Part shown: one piece after another, positions 1 through 8,302 of the stretch | Layout: every line of letters starts with the position of its first letter | How positions within the stretch are numbered: the stretch's first letter is position 1 | Assembly (NCBI RefSeq): GCF_900182925.1 | Contig: NZ_LT900024.1 | Coordinates: forward strand, 1,488,001 to 1,552,000 | From: Psychrobacter sp. LV10R520-6 | GTDB lineage: Bacteria; Pseudomonadota; Gammaproteobacteria; Pseudomonadales; Moraxellaceae | Direction: 5' to 3' | DNA length: 64,000 nt | The notes under the pieces: generated by a model | Told to the model about the DNA's origin: nothing | Databases searched by the model: none | What the model saw: the letters and a program-made list of their open reading frames with translations, nothing else | Position numbers and translations under genes: made by a program

Positions 1-200
1 GGTACGTTGTGATCAGGACTGGCAATATTGGCAGACAGTCGCCACGGTGCTCTATTAGCCAGCTCCAAGCCTTCGAATGCTTGCGGGCTAGTTACCTCGT
101 GCAGCAGATGGCGATCAATATAAATTAGGCTTGAACCGTCGTCACGCTCAGTGACTTCATGAGCATTCCAAAGTTTGTCATATAAGGTTTGACCGGCCAT
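1..200 (-). CDS. leuC: 3-isopropylmalate dehydratase large subunit, N-terminal part (LeuC)
   Basis: Only the first 66 or so codons lie in the window; the gene runs off the left edge. The reverse strand reads [16 protein letters not shown] and then a stretch with [20 protein letters not shown], which is the very conserved start of LeuC. LeuC with LeuD forms the cytoplasmic 4Fe-4S isopropylmalate isomerase of leucine synthesis; the cluster ligands lie further in and are not visible. The ATG at 200 is preceded by an AAAGGAT ribosome-binding site. It is divergent from a LysR-type gene, a plausible regulator. Identification is strong despite the truncation. Confidence 0.95.
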   Translation of the reverse strand, partial: MAGQTLYDKLWNAHEVTERDDGSSLIYIDRHLLHEVTSPQAFEGLELANRAPWRLSANIASPDHNV

Positions 201-557
201 GTTGCTATCCTTTATTGGTTGCTAATTGCTTAGCTTAATATTTGTCCCCGCTTAGATGTTATAAGCTGAGTCTCTATCTTCAAGTGTGGGCTTTGGCGTT
301 ATTTCGCTAACGTATCTGCTGTTAGTATCTTTTATCTATTTTCTGTGAATACATATTCTGTCAATGAAAGGCATGAGGTTATAAACATTTAATATAGAAC
401 TTTCTAATTCATTTTTCGCTCTGTTAGTCGCAATCTATTAGTTATAAATGCCTAAAGTCAGGCGTTTGTCTTTATAAAATCGTGAAATACTAAGGATTTA
501 TAGGACTAAGACAATAAAAATGTCAAAAGATATCAAAAATCGTCTCGATGCCTTGTG

Positions 558-581
558 ATTATAGCAGGCTAATCCTATAAT
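558..581. promoter_or_regulatory. Inverted repeat, candidate LysR-type operator
   Basis: ATTATAG and CTATAAT form perfect 7-bp arms around a 10-bp spacer, about 105 bp upstream of the LysR-type gene in the divergent leuC/lysR region. The T-N11-A pattern usual for LysR-type regulators fits. Binding is inferred only. The rest of 201-557 is AT-rich and shows no gene. Confidence 0.4.
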
Positions 582-598
582 AATAATTGATGATTTTT

Positions 599-640
599 AC
601 CCAGTCACAAACTTTTATTTCTAAGACGTTGTGACTGGGT
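599..640 (+). promoter_or_regulatory. Perfect 12-bp hairpin in the leader of the LysR gene
   Basis: ACCCAGTCACAA (599-610) and TTGTGACTGGGT (629-640) are perfect complements with an 18-nt loop, ending 46 bp before the TTG start of the regulator. No long T-run follows, so it is a weak terminator at best. It may be a leader structure or a second operator. A direct repeat AACTTTTATTT overlaps the loop and recurs just after the hairpin. Confidence 0.4.
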
Positions 641-686
641 TAGCCAACTTTTATTTATAGCTCATAATGTAGCTAAGGACATCGGT

Positions 687-1559
687 TTGAATACCACTAA
701 CTTGACGACGTTTGTAACGGTTATGCACACTGGCAGTATTTCAGGCGCCGCAGAAAAGCTTTTTATTACTCAGCCTGCGGTCAGTAAGCGCATCAAGAAC
801 CTAGAAGAAGAGTTCAAAATTACTTTATTCGATACCGTAGGTCGCGGTATTGTGCCGACCCAAGCGGCAAGTGAAATGCTACCCCACGCCAAACGCTGGC
901 TTGAAGATTATGAGAATTTTAAGATTAATCTGCAACATTCCCAGCATATTGTATCCGGTAAACTGGTTATCGGTACCAGTCATCATATTGGTTTGCACCA
1001 TCTGGCACCCGTATTAAAACACTTTATCCAAGCGTATCCGGCGGTGCAGTTAGAAGTCCATTTTGTAGACTCAGAAACCGCGCACAAAGCGGTATTAGAT
1101 GGCGATTTATCTTTGGCATTTTTAACCCTGCCACCCGTCTATGATAAGCGCTTAACCTATCATACCCTATGGTCAGACCCACTATACTTTATGACAGGTA
1201 CGTTATCGCCACTAGCGAAAAAGACCAACGTAACATTAGAGCAATTAGCACGTTATCCCGCTATTTTACCATCTGCTAACACCTTTACCAGCCAAATTAC
1301 CCTAGCTGAATTTGCCAAAAACAATCTAAAACCTTATGCCACTATGAGCACCAATCCACTTGAGTCCATTCGAATGTTAGTGTCTGTTGGACTGGGTTGG
1401 TCAGTATTGCCACAAACCTTGATCAGTCAGGATTTAGAGCGTATCAATATGGCGGACAATGTTGAGCTACAGCGCTATTTAGGCGTTGTTATCAATCCGA
1501 AGCTCACACAGTCTAATAGCGTTACTGCTTTATTAGATCTTCTTGCCCCTATTGATTAA
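687..1559 (+). CDS. LysR-type transcriptional regulator
   Basis: 290 residues, the usual LysR length. The N-terminal winged helix-turn-helix covers about residues 1-60 (GSISGAAEKLFITQPAVSKR, then LEEEFKITLFD), followed by a two-lobed effector-binding domain from about residue 90. The start is a TTG at 687, preceded by GGAC/TCGG rather than a good ribosome-binding site; no ATG lies close by in frame. Being divergent from leuC, it may control the leucine genes, but the effector cannot be read from sequence. It could equally be a general LysR regulator with a different target. Confidence 0.85.
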   Translation: MNTTNLTTFVTVMHTGSISGAAEKLFITQPAVSKRIKNLEEEFKITLFDTVGRGIVPTQAASEMLPHAKRWLEDYENFKINLQHSQHIVSGKLVIGTSHHIGLHHLAPVLKHFIQAYPAVQLEVHFVDSETAHKAVLDGDLSLAFLTLPPVYDKRLTYHTLWSDPLYFMTGTLSPLAKKTNVTLEQLARYPAILPSANTFTSQITLAEFAKNNLKPYATMSTNPLESIRMLVSVGLGWSVLPQTLISQDLERINMADNVELQRYLGVVINPKLTQSNSVTALLDLLAPID

Positions 1560-1950
1560 TATTTTTTAGGGTTATCTGGCATAATGCACAGAAGGTTAAA
1601 TAAGCGCACAACAAAAAGAAAACGCTATTCGCAATTGGTTCTTTCTTACGTTATAATATTTTCAACTTGGCTTTTATAACATATGGTTACCAGAAGAACA
1701 CTGACAGTCATATATTGAATATTTTAAGTAAGGTACGATAGCAAAGAAGTGGCAAGTACTTTAAATAATGGTGCTATGTGTTAGATATCTACTCTTTTTT
1801 CATACTATATTGTTTATTTTTGTCATAAATGTTATTCATGATAGACGTTTTTATAATAGCTATAGTGCTAATATGAAGCTTGTAGATAGTAGATACAAAT
1901 AAATAGTAGATATAACGGTTTTAAATGATTGATTTTATCAGTGGTTAACG

Positions 1951-2008
1951 GATGTTGCTGATCAAATAGGAACAGCGAAACGGCAATTCCTATTGTTTCC
2001 ACAACATC
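1951..2008 (+). promoter_or_regulatory. Nested inverted repeat upstream of putP
   Basis: GATGTTG (1951-1957) pairs with CAACATC (2002-2008), and inside it ATAGGAA (1966-1972) pairs with TTCCTAT (1987-1993), leaving a symmetrical 8-nt internal loop and a 14-nt apical loop. It sits 212 bp before the putP start. The rest of the 1560-2220 gap is AT-rich and holds no gene I can recognise. Possible structured leader or operator for putP; no known riboswitch class is recognised. Confidence 0.4.
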
Positions 2009-2220
2009 ACCTCTAAAAAATCGCATCTAAAAAGGGCTATCCCTAAAATAGTATCAATCATATAAAACTAAAAGTAATTACTGGTCACAAATCAAAAGCC
2101 ATTATCTCCTACTTAATGGCTTTTCTTGTCTTTAGACCTTGTTTTCAAACAGCGTCTTTTAAGATTAAAGTTTTACAGTTAAATATAATTAAAGCCAACC
2201 CGTTGGCTAAGGACAGTTAT

Positions 2221-3723
2221 ATGAATGGGATTTCTACTGGCGTACTGATATCGTTAGGCGCTTATTTTTTAGTAATGATCGGCATCGGCATTTATGCATA
2301 CTTTAAGCAAGCCAATGATACTGAAGGTTATATGCTCGGTGGCCGTAACTTAAGCCCCGCAGTAACCGCGTTATCTGCTGGTGCATCAGATATGTCGGGT
2401 TGGTTACTACTTGGCCTGCCAGGTTATATGTATGCCGATGGGGTCGTTAGTGTTTGGATTGCTATCGGCTTAACGACTGGTGCTTTTTTAAACTACATCA
2501 TTGTCGCACCGCGTCTACGCGTTTATACCGAGATTGCTGATAATGCCATTACCCTACCCGATTACTTTGCCAACCGCTTTGAGGATAAGTCGCACATGCT
2601 GCGCGTGATCTCAGCAGTGGTCATTATTTTATTCTTTACGGTTTATACCGCAGCCAGCTTAGTTGGTGGTGGTAAGCTCTTTGAAAGCTCGCTTAATCTG
2701 TCTTACGCGACTGGTCTTTGGGTCACAGCAGGTGTGGTTGTCACGTACACCTTATTCGGTGGTTTCTTAGCGGTATCAATGACTGACTTTGTGCAAGGCA
2801 TTATCATGCTATTTGCGCTGGTCATTGTCCCCATCGTTGCCTTTACTGATCTTGGCGGTGTATCAGCGGTCACTGATTCTGTTAGAAGCATCGACCCAAG
2901 CTTACTAAACCTTACCAGTGGTATGACTATCCTTGGTATTATTTCACTATTAGCATGGGGTTTAGGCTATTTTGGTCAACCGCATATTATCGTACGTTTT
3001 ATGGCGATTCGCTCGGTTAAAGATGTACCAACCGCCCGTAATATCGGTATGAGCTGGATGATTGTTAGTTTGATTGGTTCTTTGGCGACTGGTTTCGCTG
3101 GTCGTGCTTATGTACAAAAAACATCAATGGTCTTGGATGATCCTGAGACTATCTTCTTAGTATTTACTCAGTTTCTATTCCATCCTCTCGTTGCAGGCTT
3201 CCTACTAGCAGCGATTTTAGCAGCGATTATGAGTACTATCTCATCTCAATTACTGGTGGTATCAAGTTCGCTAACTAAAGATGTTTATAAGCTATTCTTT
3301 GATAAAGACGCTCCAGAAGCCCGCCAAGTATTGGTTGGTCGTATCTCTGTCGTATTAGTCGCTGTAGTATCTATCATGCTTGCCTCTGACCCAGACAGCT
3401 CTGTACTAAGCCTAGTATCCAATGCTTGGGCAGGCTTCGGCTCAGCCTTTGCACCGTTAGTGGTGTTTAGCTTGATATGGCGCGGTATGAACCGTAATGG
3501 CGCTGTTGCTGGTATGGTCGTTGGCGCATTAACCGTGATCTTATGGGTATATGGTGGCTTTACTACAGCAGACGGTGTACCACTTAATGACTGGCTATAC
3601 GGTATTGTTCCAGGCTTTATCCTTAGTACCATTGCTATCTTCGCAGTAAGTATCATGACCGGTGGTCCAAAACCTTCAATAACTGCGAAGTTTAAAGAAA
3701 TGGAAAGGATCATAAAAGAATAA
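2221..3723 (+). CDS. putP: Sodium/proline symporter (PutP)
   Basis: 500 residues from the ATG at 2221, close to the 502 of E. coli PutP. I chose this start because AAGGAC lies just upstream and the protein then begins directly with transmembrane segment 1; the reading frame is open further upstream but that extension has no membrane-protein character. The motif SAGASDMSGWLLLGLPG, which carries sodium- and proline-binding residues in PutP, is present near residues 55-71. The SSS-family fold with about 13 membrane spans is evident from hydrophobic segments. It imports proline with Na+, for nutrition or osmoprotection. It is a single-gene unit with its own terminator. Confidence 0.93.
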   Translation: MNGISTGVLISLGAYFLVMIGIGIYAYFKQANDTEGYMLGGRNLSPAVTALSAGASDMSGWLLLGLPGYMYADGVVSVWIAIGLTTGAFLNYIIVAPRLRVYTEIADNAITLPDYFANRFEDKSHMLRVISAVVIILFFTVYTAASLVGGGKLFESSLNLSYATGLWVTAGVVVTYTLFGGFLAVSMTDFVQGIIMLFALVIVPIVAFTDLGGVSAVTDSVRSIDPSLLNLTSGMTILGIISLLAWGLGYFGQPHIIVRFMAIRSVKDVPTARNIGMSWMIVSLIGSLATGFAGRAYVQKTSMVLDDPETIFLVFTQFLFHPLVAGFLLAAILAAIMSTISSQLLVVSSSLTKDVYKLFFDKDAPEARQVLVGRISVVLVAVVSIMLASDPDSSVLSLVSNAWAGFGSAFAPLVVFSLIWRGMNRNGAVAGMVVGALTVILWVYGGFTTADGVPLNDWLYGIVPGFILSTIAIFAVSIMTGGPKPSITAKFKEMERIIKE

Positions 3724-3768
3724 ACCAAGCTTAAATGAGCTTAGTAATCTACTTACTAACTTCATTAC

Positions 3769-3804
3769 AAAAGACCTCGTTACCTTTAGGTAGCGAGGTC
3801 TTTT
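3769..3804 (+). terminator. Terminator after putP
   Basis: AAAAGACCTCG and CGAGGTCTTTT make a long GC-containing stem with a short loop, ending in TTTTATT on the plus strand. Confidence 0.85.
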
Positions 3805-4076
3805 ATTGGCTGTTATTAGGTAATGTGTGCGCTTGGTATTTGACCCCGACTCTCTGATTCACCATATCGGCAATTCGACATAGTGTGAACATCAAGTAGC
3901 CACTTGCAGTTGGGGTCCAAGTCTAGTTAGGTATGCGGTCTACGCCACTAGCACTAAAAGACTGATTGGCCCGTAGTGCAATTACAGGAGGGACTGTGTT
4001 GTAACTGATAAGCGTGTCTTTGCTGTTTATCAGGCAACAGTGTTTACATGAACCTATAAAATTTATATGAGCCCAC

Positions 4077-4106
4077 AAAAAAGCGACCCTCTATGGATCG
4101 CTTTTT
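4077..4106 (-). terminator. Terminator of FadL-like gene 1
   Basis: AAAAAGCGACC and GGATCGCTTTTT flank a short loop; U-tract on the minus strand, 50 bp past the stop codon. The same hairpin follows the second FadL-like gene (5966-5996), so it belongs to the duplicated unit. The gap 3805-4076 carries no gene I recognise. Confidence 0.8.
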
Positions 4107-4155
4107 ATGTTGGACGATAGCGCTAACTTCAACAGAAGACTATTGCTATTAAGCT

Positions 4156-5610
4156 CTAGTTAAAATTTTGCATTGCTTGGTAAGATAACTTCACACCGAC
4201 GATATAGCCATCGTTGTCTTGGAAATCGCCAACAATTTTGTCACTTGGTAATTGACCTTTAGCATCACCGAACCATAAGTACTTGCCACCCGCTGATACG
4301 GCCCAGTTTTTGGTGACGTTGTACTTGGCACCAAGACCAACACTATAATAACCTTCAATAGGTCCTAGCGAGGTTACTGGATCGCCAGCACCACTATCCC
4401 AACCTACAGTACCGCTCACAGCGAGTGCTGGTGCTACACGTTTAGCCAAACCAACTTCTACTTGCCATTGATCATCCTCATACTCAACCAAATTCAAACC
4501 ATCAGGACCATAAGACCTTTTACTAACATCATTGTATAATGGCGGAGTAATTACGAAATCACTCCACGGTACCCAACGTACTTTGGCCGTTGCTAGTGTC
4601 GTTGGATTAAGACCCGTTTGAAAATCAAAGTTCACTGATTCAGGGGTTGTAATTTCGTAATTACTAGTCCGAATGGCAGCCGCTGGATTACCTGCTAAGG
4701 TTCCTGCTAGTGGATAATTCTCATTAATTTGTAGATCATGATCAATCTCAGAACGATACGTTAATGCCGCTTTCAGAGCTATTTCAGGCTTATTATAAGA
4801 AACACCTGCTATATAACCATAGTCCATATCAGGATTGCTATTTGAGGTATAACCAGTAGCAGGACCATAAGCAAGACCTCGTAATCTTACTTGTGCTTCG
4901 ATACGCTGAGCGACTGGGCCACCATAAATCTGGAAATTTTTGTTTCCACCGAGTTTCATACCAAGAATAGCAGTGAGGTTCTGACTACGGACTTCAACGT
5001 TAGTACCTTCACCTTGAGTATCAAATTCTGCCTGTGCTATGCCAACTGCTGGAGCTAATGATGTCAACGTACTTTGTTGTTGTGACGTTAAAGTGCCACC
5101 TTGTAATACTATGTTCTGAAGACTATTTACTGTCCCTGCCGCCGATGCAAAGTCTGCAGCGGCAGACCCAAATGGCCCTCCTGGACCAATGGCTCCACCT
5201 GAAATAGCCGAAATAGTGGCATCACGGTTATCTCCATCTTGAGCTACAAAGTTATTATCACCGCTATATTCAGCAGCAGCACCGAACGGCTCATCATATA
5301 AGATACCAACACTGAAAGTATCATTGATGTCGGCTTTTACCCCGTAGCGGAAAAAGTCGTAATCTTCAGAGATATCACCAGTTGCATTACCCCGCTCATA
5401 AGTATTAACACCGGGGTTATTATTAGAGCTATCATAACCACTAACATCAGCATCGATATAGGTATAGACAGCCTCGGCATATAGCCCATCTTGGAAGAAA
5501 GCGGTAACGTCTTGACCTGAGCGATCAAGACCAGCAGCGCTAGCAACGCTGGCTACAGAAAAAGTAGCAATTGCTACTACAAGGGTTTTTAAGCGAAAAG
5601 TAGTGCGCAT
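4156..5610 (-). CDS. FadL/OmpP1-type outer-membrane transport protein, copy 1
   Basis: 484 residues. A signal peptide ends around VASVASA/AGLDRSG, followed by YAEAVYTYID and a series of amphipathic strands expected of a 14-stranded FadL barrel. The segment SVNFDFQTGLNP...AKVRWVPWSDF is typical of the OmpP1/FadL/TodX family, which moves long-chain fatty acids or other hydrophobic compounds through the outer membrane. Compared with its neighbour (410 residues) it has an extra low-complexity Ala/Gly/Ser/Gln-rich stretch of roughly 70 residues around positions 120-190, probably an external loop. The C-terminus (KLSYQAMQNFN) is nearly identical in both. The substrate is unknown; fatty acids or aromatic hydrocarbons are both possible. 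Confidence 0.85.
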   Translation of the reverse strand: MRTTFRLKTLVVAIATFSVASVASAAGLDRSGQDVTAFFQDGLYAEAVYTYIDADVSGYDSSNNNPGVNTYERGNATGDISEDYDFFRYGVKADINDTFSVGILYDEPFGAAAEYSGDNNFVAQDGDNRDATISAISGGAIGPGGPFGSAAADFASAAGTVNSLQNIVLQGGTLTSQQQSTLTSLAPAVGIAQAEFDTQGEGTNVEVRSQNLTAILGMKLGGNKNFQIYGGPVAQRIEAQVRLRGLAYGPATGYTSNSNPDMDYGYIAGVSYNKPEIALKAALTYRSEIDHDLQINENYPLAGTLAGNPAAAIRTSNYEITTPESVNFDFQTGLNPTTLATAKVRWVPWSDFVITPPLYNDVSKRSYGPDGLNLVEYEDDQWQVEVGLAKRVAPALAVSGTVGWDSGAGDPVTSLGPIEGYYSVGLGAKYNVTKNWAVSAGGKYLWFGDAKGQLPSDKIVGDFQDNDGYIVGVKLSYQAMQNFN

Positions 5611-5767
5611 TGTGTATCTCCAAACATCCTCGTTGTTTTACCGTTGTCATAATTAATAAGTGGCAGTGACGCGCACGAAATGCATATTATGTAAACGGTG
5701 TCCTAATTTGAATACTAATGCCTTTTTCACACTAAAACAACAACTAAAGTACTTTATCTCCCTATTA

Positions 5768-5781
5768 TGACTGGACAGTAC
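5768..5781. promoter_or_regulatory. Candidate operator upstream of FadL-like gene 1
   Basis: TGACTGGACAGTAC, 158 bp before the start codon. It lies in an 18-bp block (CTATTATGACTGRACAGT) that is conserved upstream of the second FadL-like gene. The palindromic core here is only ACTG-N2-CAGT, whereas the copy at 7404 is a perfect 6-bp inverted repeat. It resembles binding sites of small TetR-type regulators; which protein binds is not known. Confidence 0.35.
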
Positions 5782-5965
5782 ACATATCATGTAAACAAGC
5801 TTCTAATACAATTGCTCTTAATTTAACTCGTTTATACAGTATCTACAATTATCTGTATTCGTGAATAGCAGTCATATTAGATAATAAATAATTCTGGTGT
5901 TTCCTCAAAAGCCGTTTGTGGTTGGAGCTTTTAAAATACTATCTATTTCTGTTTATGCCATACAT

Positions 5966-5996
5966 AAAAAAGCGACCCATTAAGGATCGCTTTTTC
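5966..5996 (-). terminator. Terminator of FadL-like gene 2
   Basis: AAAAAGCGACCC and GGATCGCTTTTT form the stem, almost identical to the hairpin at 4077-4106; U-tract on the minus strand, about 50 bp past the stop codon. Confidence 0.8.
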
Positions 5997-6044
5997 TATG
6001 TATATAACAGCATTGACCTTACATAAGGTTAACCCTATTACACT

Positions 6045-7277
6045 CTAGTTAAAATTTTGTTTGGCTTGGTAAGACAATTTCACACCAACAATATAACCAT
6101 CGTTGTCTTCAAAGTTACTAACGATAGTTTTGCTTGGGATTTGGCCTTCAGCATCACCGAACCATAGGTATTTACCACCCGCTGATACGGCCCAATTTGG
6201 AGTGACGTTATACTTCGCGCCCAGACCGACACTGTAATAGCCCTCGATAGGACCTAATGACGTAGTTGGATCACCCGCACCACTATCCCAACCAACATTA
6301 CCAGTAATGGCTAGGGCTGGGGTCAGACGTTTGGCAAGACCCAATTCTACCAACCATTGATCTTTATCATAACTAACTAAATCTAACCCTTCTGGAGGAA
6401 TGCCAGAGACACCAGGTACACCTATTAGCCCCTTACTATTTTCATTATATAACGATGGAGTAATCGCAAAATCGCTCCATGGTACCCAGCGTACTTTAGC
6501 AGTGGCTAACATAGTAGGATTAATACCGGTTTGAAAATCAAAATTTACAGATTTAGGGGTGGTAATTTCAATAGTATCGCTTCTATTTGCTGAAAGCCCT
6601 AGAGCAGTGGGTAGATTATCGACACGAGGATAGATTTCAGATGCTTGCGTATTGTGTTCAATCTCAGAACGATAGGTCAATGCTGCCTGCAAAGCAATTT
6701 CAGGCTTACTATAAGCAACACCCGCTAACCAACCATAATCTTGGTCAGCACTGATATGGGTAGTATAACCATTTGCTATGCTATAAGCCTCGCCACGTAG
6801 CTTTACATCCGCTTGTACACGCTGCGCTACAGGACCGCCATAAACTTGGAAATTCTTATTTTCACCAAATTTTGCGCCAACGATAGCAGTAATGCTTTCG
6901 GTACGTACTTCTACATTAGTACCTTCACCACTTGCATCTACAAAGTCATTATCACCACTATAATCAGCTGCTGCGCCGAAAGGCTCGTCGTATAAAACAC
7001 CCACGCTAAAGGTATCATTGATATCCGCTTTTACGCCATAACGGACAAAATCATACGATTCTGCGATATCGTCAATCTTATTTTCATCCTCTGTTTTATC
7101 TTCACCACTCACATCGCCATCGATATAGGTATAGCTGGCTTCAGCGTACAATCCGTCCTGTAGGAATGCGGTAATATCTTGGCCTGAACGATCAAGACCG
7201 GCGGCACTAGCAACGCCAGCGACAGAAAAAGCAGCGATAGCTACCGCAAGCGTTTTTAAGTGAAAAGTGGGGCCCAT
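6045..7277 (-). CDS. FadL/OmpP1-type outer-membrane transport protein, copy 2
   Basis: 410 residues, closely related to the next gene downstream: same signal peptide type (VAGVASA/AGLDRSGQ), same RYGVKADINDTFSVG block, same SVNFDFQTGINP and VRWVPWSDF segments, and the same end (LSYQAKQNFN). It lacks the extra ~70-residue loop of copy 1. Predicted role is a beta-barrel channel for hydrophobic substrates in the outer membrane. Start ATG 7277 follows GGAGATACACA. Promoter-region sequence and the terminator hairpin are also shared between the copies, so the whole transcription unit was duplicated and then diverged. Each copy has its own terminator, so they are probably transcribed separately. Confidence 0.85.
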   Translation of the reverse strand: MGPTFHLKTLAVAIAAFSVAGVASAAGLDRSGQDITAFLQDGLYAEASYTYIDGDVSGEDKTEDENKIDDIAESYDFVRYGVKADINDTFSVGVLYDEPFGAAADYSGDNDFVDASGEGTNVEVRTESITAIVGAKFGENKNFQVYGGPVAQRVQADVKLRGEAYSIANGYTTHISADQDYGWLAGVAYSKPEIALQAALTYRSEIEHNTQASEIYPRVDNLPTALGLSANRSDTIEITTPKSVNFDFQTGINPTMLATAKVRWVPWSDFAITPSLYNENSKGLIGVPGVSGIPPEGLDLVSYDKDQWLVELGLAKRLTPALAITGNVGWDSGAGDPTTSLGPIEGYYSVGLGAKYNVTPNWAVSAGGKYLWFGDAEGQIPSKTIVSNFEDNDGYIVGVKLSYQAKQNFN

Positions 7278-7403
7278 TGTGTATCTCCAAACATCCGCAT
7301 TGTTTTACCGCTACTCCAAACATGGTAGGTAAACGGCATCCGGAGAGGATACTAATGCCTTTCAAACACTAAGACAACCAAAAAACACATTATTGCTCTA
7401 TTA

Positions 7404-7417
7404 TGACTGAACAGTCA
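7404..7417. promoter_or_regulatory. Palindromic candidate operator upstream of FadL-like gene 2
   Basis: TGACTGAACAGTCA is a perfect 6-bp inverted repeat with 2-bp spacer, 127 bp upstream of the start codon, inside a block conserved with 5763-5780 upstream of the paralogue. A conserved palindrome in front of both copies suggests shared regulation, for example by an acyl-CoA- or substrate-sensing repressor. Confidence 0.45.
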
Positions 7418-7511
7418 GTAGAAGACATTTATATCTATCAACGCGAATACAATTGTTTCTTTACTATGCGATATAAATGCTGCATACCGCCACCTTACTT
7501 ATAGGCAGTTA

Positions 7512-7657
7512 TTAATTTAACCTCACTTTCAACTATCATAATTTTTGGCGTAGGCTGTGGCTTTAGCCCAGCGTTTTTGGCAAATTGTTACGATTGGCTG
7601 GGCTAAAAGCGCCAGCCTACGATAGCCCCTATTAAGTTGAGAGTCGCGTTAATTTAA
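7512..7657. repeat. ~146-bp imperfect palindromic element (MITE/REP-like)
   Basis: The outer arms begin TTAATTTAAC (7512) and end GTTAATTTAA (7657) and match over about 24 bp with a few mismatches. Inside, CGTAGGCTG (7549-7557) pairs with CAGCCTACG (7613-7621), and further in GGCTTTAGCCCAGC faces GCTGGGCTAAAAGC. The whole can fold into one long hairpin. The interior GTAGGCTGG/AGCCCAGCC sequence has the look of a dispersed bacterial palindromic repeat. It carries no gene and lies between convergent-side ends of FadL-like gene 2 upstream DNA and slyX. Confidence 0.6.
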
Positions 7658-7732
7658 TGATATTAAACCAGCAAATCTAACGGCTACTTATCTTGCTAGT
7701 ATCTGATTGTCATTTAATTACTTGTCATCTAA

Positions 7733-8014
7733 TTAATAGTGTGGTGGTCTATCGGCCATAACGTCGAACGGGGCGATACCACTATCTGCATTTTGGGTTT
7801 CTACTTGCTTATAGACCAGCTGTAGCTGACGTTGTAACTCGCGGATATGCTTGTCTTGCCGAGTAATAACCTCATCAAGTCGCTCTACCGTTAGCTCAAG
7901 ATGTGCCATATTCATTTGTATTTCGATCATTTGTACTTGCAACTCAGATTGCACTACTGAAGTATTGTCTTGGGGCTTGGATAATTGTTGGTCTTGGGGT
8001 GCAGATGTGTTCAT
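7733..8014 (-). CDS. slyX: SlyX family protein
   Basis: 93 residues from the ATG at 8014, chosen because GAGGAAAAT directly precedes it; the frame is open 21 codons further upstream without a comparable ribosome-binding site. The protein has a Gln/Ser-rich N-terminal tail, a long coiled coil at about residues 25-72 (heptads through IEIQMNMAHLELTVERLDEV), and the family-typical C-terminal end PPHY. SlyX is a small conserved gammaproteobacterial protein of unknown molecular role. Family assignment is firm; function is not known. Confidence 0.85.
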   Translation of the reverse strand: MNTSAPQDQQLSKPQDNTSVVQSELQVQMIEIQMNMAHLELTVERLDEVITRQDKHIRELQRQLQLVYKQVETQNADSGIAPFDVMADRPPHY

Positions 8015-8302
8015 ATTTTCCTCGATGTTATAACGTTTATGACCTCTATAATGTTTCGCGTACTGAGCTACAGACAAATAGCTGGTAATAATCTTAATTG
8101 TTAAGATGTTTAATTCTATAAGCCGTTATTACTTAATATGTAGTTATGAATAGCGTCTTGATAGCTTTTTATAATGATAGCAGCACTAAAATAGCCGTCA
8201 TAAAAAACGCTTACTCACGCTACAGTCGCGTGGCAGCATGTTATACTGCTCGCAATTTCGCAACAACCCCTACCTCACTATTATATAAGCTTAAGATACT
8301 CT

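Noticed and set aside
3285..3728. Minus-strand open frame opposite putP
   Set aside because: Reverse-strand shadow of the symporter, low-complexity Thr/Pro-rich with no family likeness.
3997..4039. Imperfect hairpin around CTGATAA/TTATCAG between putP and the FadL-like gene
   Set aside because: Several mismatches and no T-run; already two good terminators flank this gap, so I did not annotate it.
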